Numbered from the stretch's first letter, positions 1 through 8,334 are shown. The stretch is DNA of 64,000 nucleotides from an uncultured Clostridia bacterium (GCA_949878885.1 CATLBN010000003.1:1-64000), one strand, 5' to 3'. The notes: generated by a model not told the origin, from the letters alone. Numbers and translations: made by a program.

Positions 1-31
1 CTTAACGCGCTTTGTAATTTTAATATAAAAT

Positions 32-292
32 TTATTTAATATTTTCTTCAAGCGACTTTTTGTAAGCGGTTATTGCTTTTGACAGCTGGTCGGGGCAAGA
101 TGTATTATTTCTGCATTTAATCCCTTCAAGCAATTTTTGAACTTCATCAAGTTCCTTGCCTTCTACAAGTTTAGACACGCCTTGTAAGTTGCCGCTGCAA
201 CCGCCTATAAATTTAACCGAGTGCAGTTTGTTGTTTTCCACTTCGAAAATTATCTGTCTTGAACAGGTACCTGAAGTAAAGTATGTAAACAT
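32..292 (-). CDS. TSCPD domain protein (TIGR03905-like)
   Basis: An 86-residue protein of the small TSCPD family. It shows the N-terminal T-S-G-T-C-S stretch, a central G-G-C-S-G motif and the family-naming TSCPD near residue 68. Related domains occur at the end of some ribonucleotide reductases, but the stand-alone family has no established function; the conserved cysteines suggest metal binding or redox chemistry (inference). The ATG at 292 is preferred over longer upstream reading because AAAGGAGAT lies just before it. It follows the DUF4364 gene by 10 bp on the same strand, so the two are probably co-transcribed. Confidence 0.85.
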   Translation of the reverse strand: MFTYFTSGTCSRQIIFEVENNKLHSVKFIGGCSGNLQGVSKLVEGKELDEVQKLLEGIKCRNNTSCPDQLSKAITAYKKSLEENIK

Positions 293-302
293 TTTATCTC
301 CT

Positions 303-827
303 TTAATCGCAAAGATTTTCGTATATAATAGAATACAAATCCGCGGCTTTTTCTTCCCATTTTTTGTATATTGCTTTTGCCGTTTTTTTATCTGGAACAA
401 CAAATTTCAGCTCCAATATAGGCTGTACGGGAGCAAGAATTTTTAAAGAAACCGTAAAAGTGCCGTCTCTGTTTTGAAAATAATCCGAACGGCATTCCTG
501 ACGGTTGCGGTATCGCGCGCTGTTTTTTTTGACGAACTGAGAAATTTCTTCGCGTACGCTTTTTGGAATATTAATATAAAAATTCGCAAGCGATTCACGG
601 CCGTCAGGCGTGATAGTATAAAGCGTGTCGTCGTCTTCGCCTACAACGCAAATAAAATTATCGTCTAAAAGTTTATGTATTACGTTAACGCAGTCCATAT
701 AACCCATCCAACTGTTAGTTGTAGAGCACATATCCACGATAGTGCGCTCGGAAAGCGCGCTTTCCATCTTATCAAAGACGAAAAGTATTATTAATTTGTT
801 TGTGGAAGTTTCGCCTGTGTTCAACAT
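303..827 (-). CDS. DUF4364 family protein, winged-helix-like
   Basis: A 174-residue protein matching the DUF4364 family in length and layout. The N-terminal part (about residues 10-75) reads as a winged helix, with NKLIILFVFDKM followed by an ILHKLLDD-like segment and T-I-T-P-D-G-R. The C-terminal half is a beta-rich domain ending in an amphipathic helix. The family is common in Clostridia and presumed to be DNA-binding; the target is unknown. The start is taken at 827 because the NKLIIL segment is normally close to the N-terminus, although the ribosome binding site is weak. A clear promoter lies upstream at 868-896. Confidence 0.8.
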   Translation of the reverse strand: MLNTGETSTNKLIILFVFDKMESALSERTIVDMCSTTNSWMGYMDCVNVIHKLLDDNFICVVGEDDDTLYTITPDGRESLANFYINIPKSVREEISQFVKKNSARYRNRQECRSDYFQNRDGTFTVSLKILAPVQPILELKFVVPDKKTAKAIYKKWEEKAADLYSIIYENLCD

Positions 828-867
828 AATAATTTAAAATCTTTTAAAAAATGCAAAAGTTGCAATT

Positions 868-896
868 ATTATACATAATATTTTTGCGAAAATCAA
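868..896 (-). promoter_or_regulatory. promoter for DUF4364-TSCPD genes
   Basis: On the minus strand TTGATT (891-896) and a perfect TATAAT (868-873) are separated by 17 bp. This is a housekeeping-type promoter placed about 40 bp upstream of the DUF4364 start. Confidence 0.7.
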
Positions 897-935
897 GATA
901 TTTACTTTAAATTAATTTAATTTTAAAATTAACTG

Positions 936-944
936 TGATATAAT
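936..944 (+). promoter_or_regulatory. extended -10 promoter for hypothetical-Nudix pair
   Basis: TGATATAAT forms an extended -10 box 60 bp upstream of the ATG at 1005. No good -35 is visible, as expected for an extended -10 promoter. It would drive the gene pair divergently from DUF4364. Confidence 0.45.
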
Positions 945-1004
945 ACAAATATAAAACCTTGTTTGGCGTTTATTTTTCATTTATTTGTATTAAAGGCGGT
1001 AACT

Positions 1005-1757
1005 ATGAATAGTACTAAAGAACAGATATTGACGTTTTTAGATAGCTGCGAAGAACTTAAAAAATGTAAATTTATTATGGCTACCACAAAAATAAAGGAT
1101 TTATTGAAATGTATAGTCAACAGTCCGGAACTTTACAGACTTTTTGAAGCCGTAACTAAAAATTTTGATTATCCTAAGGCAAAAATGCAATGTTTGGTAA
1201 CTGCCAACGACGGTATGTTTGAAAGAAATTGCGTAATTCTGCCAAATACGGTGGGAGAAAGGCTTGCTTTTGTTTTTTGTCTTTTGGTTGAGTTTGACAA
1301 AGATTCAATTAATTTTAACGATTTTCTGCGCCGCTATTATCCGGAAGACGGAAGTTATTTTGCAAGTTATCAAGCTTTTTGCAATAATATAATAAAGGGC
1401 TTACAAGACGCTGTTGCACAGGTATTTAAAAACGAGCTTTCTCAAAAATACAATAATGAAGAAAAATCCGCGGACTTGTCAAATCCTAATAAAGTCAGGC
1501 TGTTATCTGCGTTAAATCTTGCAATATCCGAGGAAATGCGTTTTATAACTCAAAGCTCTATTCCCGAAGACGATAAAGAAGGCGGACTCAAAATTCTTTC
1601 CGAGCTGTTTTATGCGGTAAAAGCCGAGAACGAAGAACTTATTAACGCATTGTTGTGCGGTTATAATTACTTTCTTTTATATAATAAGTGCGTATCCGAC
1701 GGCGTGCGTATGCTTATTGAAACTGTAGGGGAGTTTGAACAAACTTTAAACGTATGA
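1005..1757 (+). CDS. conserved hypothetical protein
   Basis: A 250-residue soluble, probably helical protein that I cannot assign to a family. It has several cysteines in its first half (two in the first 25 residues, others near positions 50 and 70), no signal peptide and no membrane segment. The ATG at 1005 is preceded by AAAGGCGG with good spacing; an in-frame TTG at 963 lacks such a site. The stop overlaps the start of the Nudix gene by 4 nt (ATGA type), so the two are translationally coupled and perhaps functionally linked. Confidence 0.7.
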   Translation: MNSTKEQILTFLDSCEELKKCKFIMATTKIKDLLKCIVNSPELYRLFEAVTKNFDYPKAKMQCLVTANDGMFERNCVILPNTVGERLAFVFCLLVEFDKDSINFNDFLRRYYPEDGSYFASYQAFCNNIIKGLQDAVAQVFKNELSQKYNNEEKSADLSNPNKVRLLSALNLAISEEMRFITQSSIPEDDKEGGLKILSELFYAVKAENEELINALLCGYNYFLLYNKCVSDGVRMLIETVGEFEQTLNV

Positions 1758-2287
1758 ATTTTACGGAAAAAAAGATTGACGGTAAATCAATCTACAAAGG
1801 GAGAATATTGAATTTGGAAGTGGACGAGGTGCTTTTACCGGACGGGCAAACTTCCAAGCGCGAATGCGTTAGGCATTGCGGCGGAGTTGCGGTTTTATAC
1901 GTAAAAGACGGTCGGATTTTGCTTGTTAAACAATTTCGCTATTTATACGGCAAAGAAATATTCGAATTACCTGCTGGGAAAATTGACGCAGGCGAGAGCG
2001 AATCCTCCGCGGCATATCGCGAATTGGCGGAAGAAACGGGATTTATTGCGGAAAAAATTGCTCCGTTTTTAAAAATTTATCCTTCTCCCGGGTATACGGA
2101 TGAAGTAATTAATATTTTTATTGCGCAAAGTTGCAAAAAAGGCAGTCAAAAGCTTGATAACGGCGAGTTTTTAAGTTATGTTTTTATGACTATAGAAAAA
2201 GTTTTGCAAATGATTGAAAGCGGAGAAATTTGCGACGCAAAAACCGTTGCCGCAGTATATAAATATTTGAATATTTTAAATAAATAA
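1754..2287 (+). CDS. nudF: Nudix hydrolase, ADP-ribose pyrophosphatase type
   Basis: A 177-residue cytosolic Nudix enzyme. The Nudix box is intact around residues 76-98: G-K-I-D-A-G-E, then R-E-L-A-E-E-T-G-F, giving the GX5EX7REUXEEXGU pattern that binds catalytic Mg2+. The upstream VRHCGGVAVLYV and the downstream YPSPGYTDE segment are typical of the ADP-ribose pyrophosphatase subgroup, which hydrolyses ADP-ribose to AMP and ribose-5-phosphate. Substrate is inferred from the subgroup, not proved. It overlaps the preceding hypothetical gene and is followed directly by a strong hairpin terminator. Confidence 0.88.
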   Translation: MNFTEKKIDGKSIYKGRILNLEVDEVLLPDGQTSKRECVRHCGGVAVLYVKDGRILLVKQFRYLYGKEIFELPAGKIDAGESESSAAYRELAEETGFIAEKIAPFLKIYPSPGYTDEVINIFIAQSCKKGSQKLDNGEFLSYVFMTIEKVLQMIESGEICDAKTVAAVYKYLNILNK

Positions 2288-2294
2288 AACAGAA

Positions 2295-2320
2295 AAGGGG
2301 TTGCATTAATGCAACCCCTT
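2295..2320. terminator. bidirectional terminator
   Basis: A 26-bp perfect palindrome centred on TTAA, with an 11-bp stem including GGGG/CCCC and A/T-rich flanks on both sides. It lies between the converging Nudix gene and the small Cys-rich protein gene and can end transcription from both. Confidence 0.85.
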
Positions 2321-2326
2321 AACTTT

Positions 2327-2545
2327 TCAGTTACAACCGCAGCCGCAGCTGTTGCAGTTGCCGTTAAGCAAGCTGGAAAGCGTGCCGTTTTTCCACATAC
2401 TGTATATAAGAGCTATCAGTAAGGGAATGCAGCTTCCCGAAAGCACGCCTTCTAATCCGTTACAGTTGCTTGCGCTTGCCGCAAGAAGCAAAAGAATCAA
2501 AATGTAAAGGCAGCTGTTGTTACCGCAACACGAAAAAATGTTCAT
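2327..2545 (-). CDS. small Cys-rich membrane protein
   Basis: A 72-residue protein with an N-terminal cysteine cluster (SCCGNNSC), a hydrophobic helix around residues 14-27, a second hydrophobic stretch around 38-50, and a Cys/Asn/Gly-rich tail ending C-N-S-C-G-C-G-C-N. The ATG at 2545 has a strong AAGGAGG site 7 nt upstream, so it is likely translated. The paired terminal cysteine clusters could bind metal or form disulfides, but no function can be assigned. The gene stands alone between a terminator and a 5' leader hairpin. Confidence 0.7.
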   Translation of the reverse strand: MNIFSCCGNNSCLYILILLLLAASASNCNGLEGVLSGSCIPLLIALIYSMWKNGTLSSLLNGNCNSCGCGCN

Positions 2546-2564
2546 AAGTTTTCCTCCTTATAAC

Positions 2565-2605
2565 CTGCACGGCGGTATGTAAAGTAATGGTTTTGTCCCG
2601 TGCAG
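2565..2605 (-). promoter_or_regulatory. 5'-leader hairpin before the Cys-rich gene
   Basis: CTGCACGG and CCGTGCAG form an 8-bp perfect stem with a 25-nt loop, ending about 12 nt before the AGGAGG of the small protein gene. It would lie in the 5' UTR and may stabilise the mRNA or control translation. No known riboswitch class is recognised. The rest of 2606-2849 is AT-rich spacer, with a possible TATAAT near 2797 serving the ECF gene. Confidence 0.4.
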
Positions 2606-2849
2606 TTGTATGCCGCATAAAAATTAAAAGCTTTATGCAGTTATCGTATATTAAATAATATTTTATTTGCGGTAAAAATGTTACTGCATTGGTAATTTAC
2701 TTGCAAAAAAATCGCGGAAATGTTATCATATTTTAATAATCGACTTAAGTATTTTAGGTACTTTCGGCAGAAATAATATTCTGACCGTATAATAAGTATA
2801 ATAAATTTAACTGCGGATATTCCTTATGCGGAAATCCGACGGAGGTAAA

Positions 2850-3482
2850 ATGGAAAAGGAAAAAACTCGGTTTTTTTCCGCCGTAAACATTGCGTATATG
2901 GCGGTTTTGTTGGCTCTTGTAATTGTTTTACAGGTTTTCGGCGGTTATTTTAAAATTGGGGCTACAAGTTTAAGCTTTGTTTTGGTGCCCATAGTTTTAA
3001 GCGGAATGCTGCTGGGCGTAATGCCTGCTCTTGTATTGGGCGTTGTATTCGGTTTGGTGGTAATTTTTGACGCGCTTGGCGGAATGGACCCGTTTACATT
3101 GTATCTTTTAAACGAACAACCCGTAATTACCGTGCTTTTATGTATAGTAAAAGGCGGAGCAGCAGGCGCGGTTTCGGCGCTGGCTTTTAAGCTTATATCC
3201 AAAAAAAATAAATATGTTGCCGTTTTTGTTGCTTCCGCAGCGGCGCCTATTATAAATACTTTGATTTTCGTGTTAGGCGCGCTTTGCATAAGCGGCACAA
3301 TAAGCGATTTTTTAAACGGAGCGGGAATTGACGTTACACAAATGAATCCGTTTTATATTGTGCTTGTAATTTGCGTCGGGATAAATTTTTTTGTGGAACT
3401 TGCCATAAATCTTATTTGCGCCCCCGCGCTTTATACGGTAAACAAAGTAATCAGCAAACAAATAAAGGTTAAAAATAAATGA
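2850..3482 (+). CDS. ECF transporter S component, probably for pantothenate
   Basis: A 210-residue integral membrane protein with about six hydrophobic segments, the length and pattern of an energy-coupling-factor substrate-binding (S) component. The first segment begins near residue 12 and carries the AxxxA-like A-Y-M-A-V-L-L-A pattern used to contact the EcfT coupling protein. The start at 2850 is fixed by GGAGGTAAAATG. It overlaps coaX by 4 nt, so pantothenate or a related CoA precursor is the likely substrate (inference from context). The shared EcfA/EcfT module is not in this window. Confidence 0.82.
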   Translation: MEKEKTRFFSAVNIAYMAVLLALVIVLQVFGGYFKIGATSLSFVLVPIVLSGMLLGVMPALVLGVVFGLVVIFDALGGMDPFTLYLLNEQPVITVLLCIVKGGAAGAVSALAFKLISKKNKYVAVFVASAAAPIINTLIFVLGALCISGTISDFLNGAGIDVTQMNPFYIVLVICVGINFFVELAINLICAPALYTVNKVISKQIKVKNK

Positions 3483-4255
3483 TTATCTGTATTGACGTAG
3501 GTAATACCAATATAAAATATGCGGTATTTGACGGAAACGCTTTAAAAATAAGTTTTCGCGTTGCTACCGAGCATAAAAAAACTTCCGACGAATACGGCGG
3601 TCAGCTTTTAAGCATTTTAAAAAACGGTGGAGTATCTGCTTTAGATATAAAAGGCGGAATTATATCGTCTGTTGTACCCCCTCTCGATTATACCATAGAG
3701 CGTATGTGCGCGGTTTACTTGGGTATAAAACCGTTAATACTTGCCCCCGGACTTAAAACGGGGTTAAACCTTAAAGTTGATAACGCAAAAGAAGTGGGCG
3801 CAGACAGGGTTGTTAATAACGTTGCGGCGGTAAAAAAATACGGTTTTCCATTAATAATAATAGATTTCGGCACGGCGACAACATTTAACGTAATAGACGG
3901 TAAAGGAGAGTTTATAGGCGGAGTTATTGCGCCCGGAATTAAGGGTTCGCTTGACAGCCTTGTAAACGGAACAGCAAAATTGCCGAGGGTGGAAATTGAA
4001 AAACCTTCAAGCGTAATAGGTAAAAATACGGTTACGAATATGCAGTCCGGAATTTTTTTCGGCTTTGCGGGATTAGTTGAGTATATCGTTAAAAAAATTA
4101 AACGTGAAATGAAACTTGAAAAAGTTAAGGTTATTGCCACAGGCGGGTTTTCAGACGTTATAGCAAAAGAAATTTCCTGTATAGATAACGTAGACAAGCT
4201 GTTAACGTTAGAAGGGCTTAAATATCTGTATATGCTTAACAGTGCGGAGGATTAA
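3479..4255 (+). CDS. coaX: type III pantothenate kinase
   Basis: A 258-residue cytosolic kinase for the first step of CoA synthesis, ATP plus pantothenate to 4'-phosphopantothenate. The ASKHA-fold motifs of CoaX are visible: the N-terminal DVGNTN phosphate loop at about residues 5-10, GADR near 103, the D-F-G-T-A-T-T motif near 129 and the G-G-V-I-A-P-G segment near 144. Length is normal for the family. It overlaps the upstream ECF S component, forming an uptake-plus-phosphorylation pair, and is followed after 1 bp by hom. Confidence 0.93.
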   Translation: MIICIDVGNTNIKYAVFDGNALKISFRVATEHKKTSDEYGGQLLSILKNGGVSALDIKGGIISSVVPPLDYTIERMCAVYLGIKPLILAPGLKTGLNLKVDNAKEVGADRVVNNVAAVKKYGFPLIIIDFGTATTFNVIDGKGEFIGGVIAPGIKGSLDSLVNGTAKLPRVEIEKPSSVIGKNTVTNMQSGIFFGFAGLVEYIVKKIKREMKLEKVKVIATGGFSDVIAKEISCIDNVDKLLTLEGLKYLYMLNSAED

Positions 4256-4256
4256 A

Positions 4257-5534
4257 ATGAAAAAGGTCGGCGTTGCAATATTAGGACTCGGAATTGTGGG
4301 CGGAGGGACTTATAAAATACTTTCCGAACACAGAGAGTTTTATAAAAAGACCCAAAATATTGACGTTGTTGTGGAAAACGTTTTAGAGCGAAGAAAAGAA
4401 CGCGCAATAGAACTTGGCGTAGAGCCAAGCAAAATTGTAAACGATATGGCGGAAATATGCTCTAATCCCGAAGTTGATATCGTAGTTGAAGTTATGGGCG
4501 GTATAGAACCTGCAAAAACGTTTGTGCTTTCGGCGCTAAACGCAGGTAAATCCGTAGTAACGTCAAATAAAGAGCTTTATTGTAAATTTGGACACGAGCT
4601 TGAAAAAACCGCAAAAAAGAACAACTGCGGACTTTTTTACGAAGCTAGCTGCGTTGGTGGTGTGCCTATTATACGCGCGCTTTTGGATAATCTTCAAGGC
4701 AATGTATTTTTGTCGATAATGGGCATTATAAACGGTACAACCAATTATATTCTAACCAAAATGTCAAATGAAGGTTCGTCTTATTCCGAAGTTTTAAAAG
4801 AAGCGCAAAAATTGGGTTATGCCGAAGCCGACCCTACTTCCGACGTGGAGGGTTACGACGCAGCGTATAAACTTTCTATACTTTCGAGTATGTGTTTCCG
4901 CACAAAAATTCCTTACACTGAAATTTACAGGGAGGGCATAAGCCGAATTTCCAATGATGATATTAACTACGGCAAAAAGCTCGGTTACGCAATAAAGTTG
5001 CTTGCAATCGGCAAAAACAGCGGCAGCGGAATAGAGGTGCGCGTACATCCTACGTTTATAAAATCGGAACATCCTCTTGCAAACGTTAACGACAGTTACA
5101 ACGCGGTTTACGTTACGGGCGACAGCGTTGAAGACGTTATGCTGTACGGCAGGGGCGCAGGCGCGCTGCCTACGGGCAGCGCCATTGTAGGCGATATAAT
5201 TTATTGCGCAACCCATCAGGGCTTTAATTATTCTACGTTTAAAAATACCGAATTTGCAGATCCTGCTACCAAATTTGTTAAAAATTTCGAAAGCGCATAT
5301 TATTTAAGGGTATGTGTAGAAGATAAAGTGGGCGTTCTTTCAAAAGTTACTTCGCTTTTGGGCAAGCACGGTATAAGCGTTGCGCAGGTAGTGCAGGAAA
5401 ACGACGGAACAAACGGACTTCAGCTTATAATAATCACTCACGAAACCAAAGAAAACAGCGTTAAAAAAGCCGTTGATGATATAAACGCAACGGCAGGAGT
5501 TGCAAACGTGGCTTCGGTTATAAGAGTTGTATAA
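4257..5534 (+). CDS. hom: homoserine dehydrogenase with ACT domain
   Basis: A 425-residue NAD(P)-dependent enzyme reducing aspartate-4-semialdehyde to homoserine for threonine and methionine. The N-terminal Rossmann motif GLGIVGGG lies at residues 9-16. The catalytic domain has the NGTTNYIL segment and the GYAEADPTSDVEGYDAAYK signature with the catalytic Asp and Lys. An ACT domain for feedback control fills the last 80 residues (V-G-V-L-S onward). GGAGGATTAAAATG sets the ATG at 4257. It starts 1 bp after coaX. Confidence 0.95.
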   Translation: MKKVGVAILGLGIVGGGTYKILSEHREFYKKTQNIDVVVENVLERRKERAIELGVEPSKIVNDMAEICSNPEVDIVVEVMGGIEPAKTFVLSALNAGKSVVTSNKELYCKFGHELEKTAKKNNCGLFYEASCVGGVPIIRALLDNLQGNVFLSIMGIINGTTNYILTKMSNEGSSYSEVLKEAQKLGYAEADPTSDVEGYDAAYKLSILSSMCFRTKIPYTEIYREGISRISNDDINYGKKLGYAIKLLAIGKNSGSGIEVRVHPTFIKSEHPLANVNDSYNAVYVTGDSVEDVMLYGRGAGALPTGSAIVGDIIYCATHQGFNYSTFKNTEFADPATKFVKNFESAYYLRVCVEDKVGVLSKVTSLLGKHGISVAQVVQENDGTNGLQLIIITHETKENSVKKAVDDINATAGVANVASVIRVV

Positions 5535-5550
5535 TATAAAAGGAGTATAT

Positions 5551-6813
5551 ATGTATAAATTTAAAAAATTATTCGTATCATTATTGTTAGTTTTAATATG
5601 TATTTGTTCAATGTGTTTTATGGGATTTACTGTGGATATTCCTAAAAAAAACTTTATAATTAATAGTGAAGCAAAAGAAGAATTTAAAAGTTTTACTAAT
5701 GTTTATAATAATGGAAATGCGGATTATGTTGTTGGTAAGCAATATAATGAATACGAAAGAAATGGAAGACCCATTATTTATTCAAGTTATTATGATATTG
5801 ATTATGTAGTACATATTATTAGGGAGCTAGAAGAAAAAGCCGAAAAATTTTTAGGGCACAACGACAGATCTTCGATATTTAATATTGTTACAGGTTTTAT
5901 AAGACAGCTTAATAAACATTATTCTATAAGTTATGGAAATAAGTGGGATCTTGTTGCCGGAAATTTTGATGCATCATTTATTACTTTTTCAGATGGTAAA
6001 AGTGGGTATGAAACTTCACTTGCAGAATTTTTTGCAAGTTTTTTACAAAATATTGATGATTAAAATGTTCAATATAACAACTTTTTAACAAATCCGATAA
6101 ATTCATACATTTTATCAAAACATTATACTATCCCAGATCCGCTTGGTTCTGGTCAAAGTATTGATTTATTACATATGATAGCATCTATAGATGCTATTTA
6201 TGAGAATACGGGACGAAGTGTTGCTTGTAATTTAACTCTTGGTAAAAATTATTCCAAAGATCTTTGTTCTTGGTTAGGAGATTTGCAGACATTTGCTGCT
6301 GATATTAATAAAAGTGAAGCGCAAATTAATGGTTTAAAAAATTATACAATAAATGAAGGACATATTGATTTCAATAATTATGTGAATAATATAAGTAGTT
6401 CATTTTCTTCTGGAGACTTGTTAGCTGATATAGATGCAATGAATATTGTTAAATTGTTTATTGAGGGTACTAACAATTCTCTTTCTGAAGCAATGAATGC
6501 GTACTACACTGTAATGCAAAATGACAATGCTATTCGTGGTAATCGCTATTATGCTTTTATTTATACTTCTACAATAGATTTAAACGGCGGTAACGGATAT
6601 AAGACTTTAAAAGATAGATTTTTGAATGAAGTAGCGCACCCTATGAATTTGGAGTGTTTAAATGGAATATATTACGATAATAAATTTTACAACTCGGATT
6701 CTTATGCTCTAGAATTGCTTGTAAGTAATGGTTATCCTTCATTTGCTATAAGAAAATACTGTGCTAAGCTTTTTAGCGATTATATTGTTTTAAATAGTCA
6801 TAGATTTGATTAA
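5551..6813 (+). pseudogene. secreted protein gene interrupted by one in-frame TAA
   Basis: One reading frame of 421 codons running from the ATG at 5551 (AAAGGAG site upstream) to the stop at 6811-6813, broken only by TAA at 6061-6063. Codons 6064-6174 are open and join both halves without a frame change. The ATG at 6175 has no ribosome binding site, so independent translation of the second half is unlikely. The product has an N-terminal signal peptide (K-K-L-F then about 18 hydrophobic residues). The remainder is a soluble domain with a conserved-looking DLLHMIASIDAI segment just after the break and a W-L-G-D-L-Q-T motif. I do not recognise the family. Base use is more AT-rich than in hom, which suggests transfer. 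A downstream lipoprotein gene follows after 13 bp. A sequencing error at the TAA is possible. Confidence 0.65.
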
Positions 6814-6826
6814 TTTGAGGTAAAAA

Positions 6827-7450
6827 ATGAAAAAAGCGTCAATTTGTATTGTAAGTATTTTTACCGCAATTTTTATTACGTTTTTGTGCGGTTGCGGCGG
6901 TAAAACTTTATCGGATAATTTATTTGATGAAGAAGTATTGAACTATTTTTATATGCCGTGGCTGCAACGGCCTGAAAATGCAGAAAACGAAACCTCGGTT
7001 AATCGTTTGGACGGTGAAACAAATCGTAAAACCAACGTTTTATATTACAGTTGTAAAGTTGAAAACGTAGAAACATTGCATAAATTTGCGGAATTAATTT
7101 TTAAAAATTTATCTGACGGGGAATATACAAAAGGATATTACGTTGGTTATTTTCAACCGGGGTGGTTTTTAGACTTTACAAGATCGCCAAGCGTTAAGGA
7201 ATCGGTTATTTTAGAAAATCATTATATCGAAATAACAAACGAACTTTATAATGAAATTTTTTATAGATATAATTTTTATTTTATAAACAAAAAAATTTGG
7301 AGTAATAACAAGCGCGATTCCAAAGTTGTTAAAGACGTAACTTCTATAAAGATACAATTTAGAAAATTGTTGGAAGAAGATGAAACCGCAGCAAATAATA
7401 ATTTAAGCGTAGTTGTACAAAAAGAAAAAAAGGTTTTATTTAACGCTTAA
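6827..7450 (+). CDS. hypothetical lipoprotein
   Basis: A 207-residue protein with a lipoprotein signal: basic start (MKK), hydrophobic core, and lipobox L-C-G-C near residue 24, so it should be lipid-anchored on the outer face of the membrane. The mature part is hydrophilic and Asn/Glu/Tyr-rich with no motif I recognise. The ribosome binding site TTGAGGTAAAAA precedes the ATG. It follows the broken secreted-protein gene by 13 bp and is probably its operon partner; a strong terminator ends the unit. Confidence 0.7.
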   Translation: MKKASICIVSIFTAIFITFLCGCGGKTLSDNLFDEEVLNYFYMPWLQRPENAENETSVNRLDGETNRKTNVLYYSCKVENVETLHKFAELIFKNLSDGEYTKGYYVGYFQPGWFLDFTRSPSVKESVILENHYIEITNELYNEIFYRYNFYFINKKIWSNNKRDSKVVKDVTSIKIQFRKLLEEDETAANNNLSVVVQKEKKVLFNA

Positions 7451-7462
7451 AATTTATAAGCA

Positions 7463-7495
7463 AAACCCGTCCGTCGAAGCCCGACGGACGGGTTT
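7463..7495 (+). terminator. rho-independent terminator
   Basis: A 14-bp perfect stem (AAACCCGTCCGTCG and its complement) with a 5-nt loop, followed by TTTCTATTTATTT. It ends the secreted-protein and lipoprotein unit. Confidence 0.9.
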
Positions 7496-7530
7496 CTATT
7501 TATTTCCGTTAAAGTTAAAATTAATTAAAA

Positions 7531-7560
7531 AATATTCAACGGTTAAAACCGTTGAATATT
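7531..7560 (-). terminator. hairpin terminator for leftward transcription
   Basis: A 30-bp palindrome with a 14-bp stem around AACGGTT/AACCGTT. On the minus strand it runs into TTTTTTAATT, making a terminator for transcripts coming from the island. It sits 6 bp outside the left repeat. Confidence 0.65.
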
Positions 7561-7566
7561 GCAGAC

Positions 7567-7785
7567 GCGCCAAGAGCAACCTAAATTGAACAACTAATTA
7601 AAAGGGTTGTTTGATTTGGGTTTTTCTTTATTTAAACGGCTACTTTATGCCGCGAAAAGCTATTGACTGAAATTGCGGTGTGTTAGGCTCGTGCGCCAAA
7701 TGCAAACACACCACAAGAAAAGTTTTGGTCAATAGCACCGTGGAATAAATAGCCGTTAGGCTATATTCTTAATGTAATAACTATG
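7567..7785 (+). repeat. left copy of hairpin-forming inverted repeat
   Basis: A 219-bp copy of a repeat whose inverted partner lies at 10331-10608. The copies share the outer end GCGCCAAGAG and the inner end TAACTATG, with only scattered differences. The copy is itself an imperfect palindrome: CTATTGAC and its complement GTCAATAG pair across the centre, flanked by pairing AACGGCTA / TAGCCGTT segments. The central loop is shorter than in the right copy. No coding potential is seen. Confidence 0.85.
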
Positions 7786-7841
7786 TTTTGAACAGCATTG
7801 AGTTTAAATATTTTTGAGTAAAAGATAAAGTCCTGACGATT

Positions 7842-8041
7842 TTAATCATCAGGACTTACAGTTATAGGGCTGTTACAAATTGCGTCAATTCTATCGTCGT
7901 AAACCAATATTTCTTTTACACGTAGTTAATAAGCATTTGCGGCTCTAAATTCAACGCTTGCTCGTAAAACGCTCTAATTTCTTTTTCGGTAAACTTTACG
8001 GCGGTTTTACTTTGCTCTAAAAGTATTTGTCTTTCTAAATT
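7842..8041 (-). pseudogene. serine recombinase C-terminal remnant
   Basis: Two reading frames on the minus strand join by a one-base shift near 7918 into about 65 residues. The first part (8041 to 7919) includes LLEQSKTAVKFTEKEI; the second (7919 to 7842) includes VKEILVYDDRIDA and ends NSPITVSPDD before TAA. The YDD...NSP...SPD ending is the typical C-terminus of large serine recombinases carried by Clostridia integrative elements. The catalytic N-terminus is missing. The stop codon falls inside a hairpin (7829-7858) that acts as terminator. The region 7786-7841 holds nothing else recognised. Confidence 0.65.
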
Positions 8042-8334
8042 TTATTGCTGTTCTCCATCTGAAAAGCCTATAATATCCAAAGTGTTAGGATGCGGCAGGC
8101 CGTGGTGCGAGCAGTCGAACTTAACGGTGCCTTTTATATCCTTAAACGAGGTTATTATTGCTTTGTCGGCGTAGTGGACTTTGACCGTTTTTGCAAGAGA
8201 AACATAAAGAATAACGTTGTATTCGTCTATATCCGGATAGTCTGAAAGAAACGCCTTACACGCGTTTTGAACGCCTATCGTGTGTGAGCTTGAAGGACCA
8301 TGCCGCATATGTATAACTGAGTAAGCGATTTCAT
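8042..8334 (-). pseudogene. L-serine ammonia-lyase N-terminal fragment
   Basis: The intact part (8308-8042) begins with the hallmark GPSSSHTIG of iron-sulfur L-serine dehydratases and continues to LPHPNTLD, matching the first 85 residues of a protein normally more than 400 long. Upstream, an ATG at 8334 with AAAGGTTAAAAT starts M-K-S-L-T-Q-L-Y, the usual N-terminus of this family, but in another frame, so there is an indel near codon 11. The 3' end runs in frame into the recombinase remnant after one TAA, so this is a deletion junction. It cannot make an active enzyme. Confidence 0.75.

Noticed and set aside
2565..2605. A known riboswitch
   Set aside because: Only one stem is visible and no conserved aptamer sequence of a known class was recognised.
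6061..6063. Programmed recoding at the TAA
   Set aside because: TAA is not used for selenocysteine or pyrrolysine, no leaky context or downstream structure is evident, and a mutation or error is simpler.
7681..7765. GTTAGGC motifs in the repeat resembling integron attC core sites
   Set aside because: The matching RYYYAAC partner and attC geometry are absent, there is no integrase, and the right copy lacks the motif at the same place.
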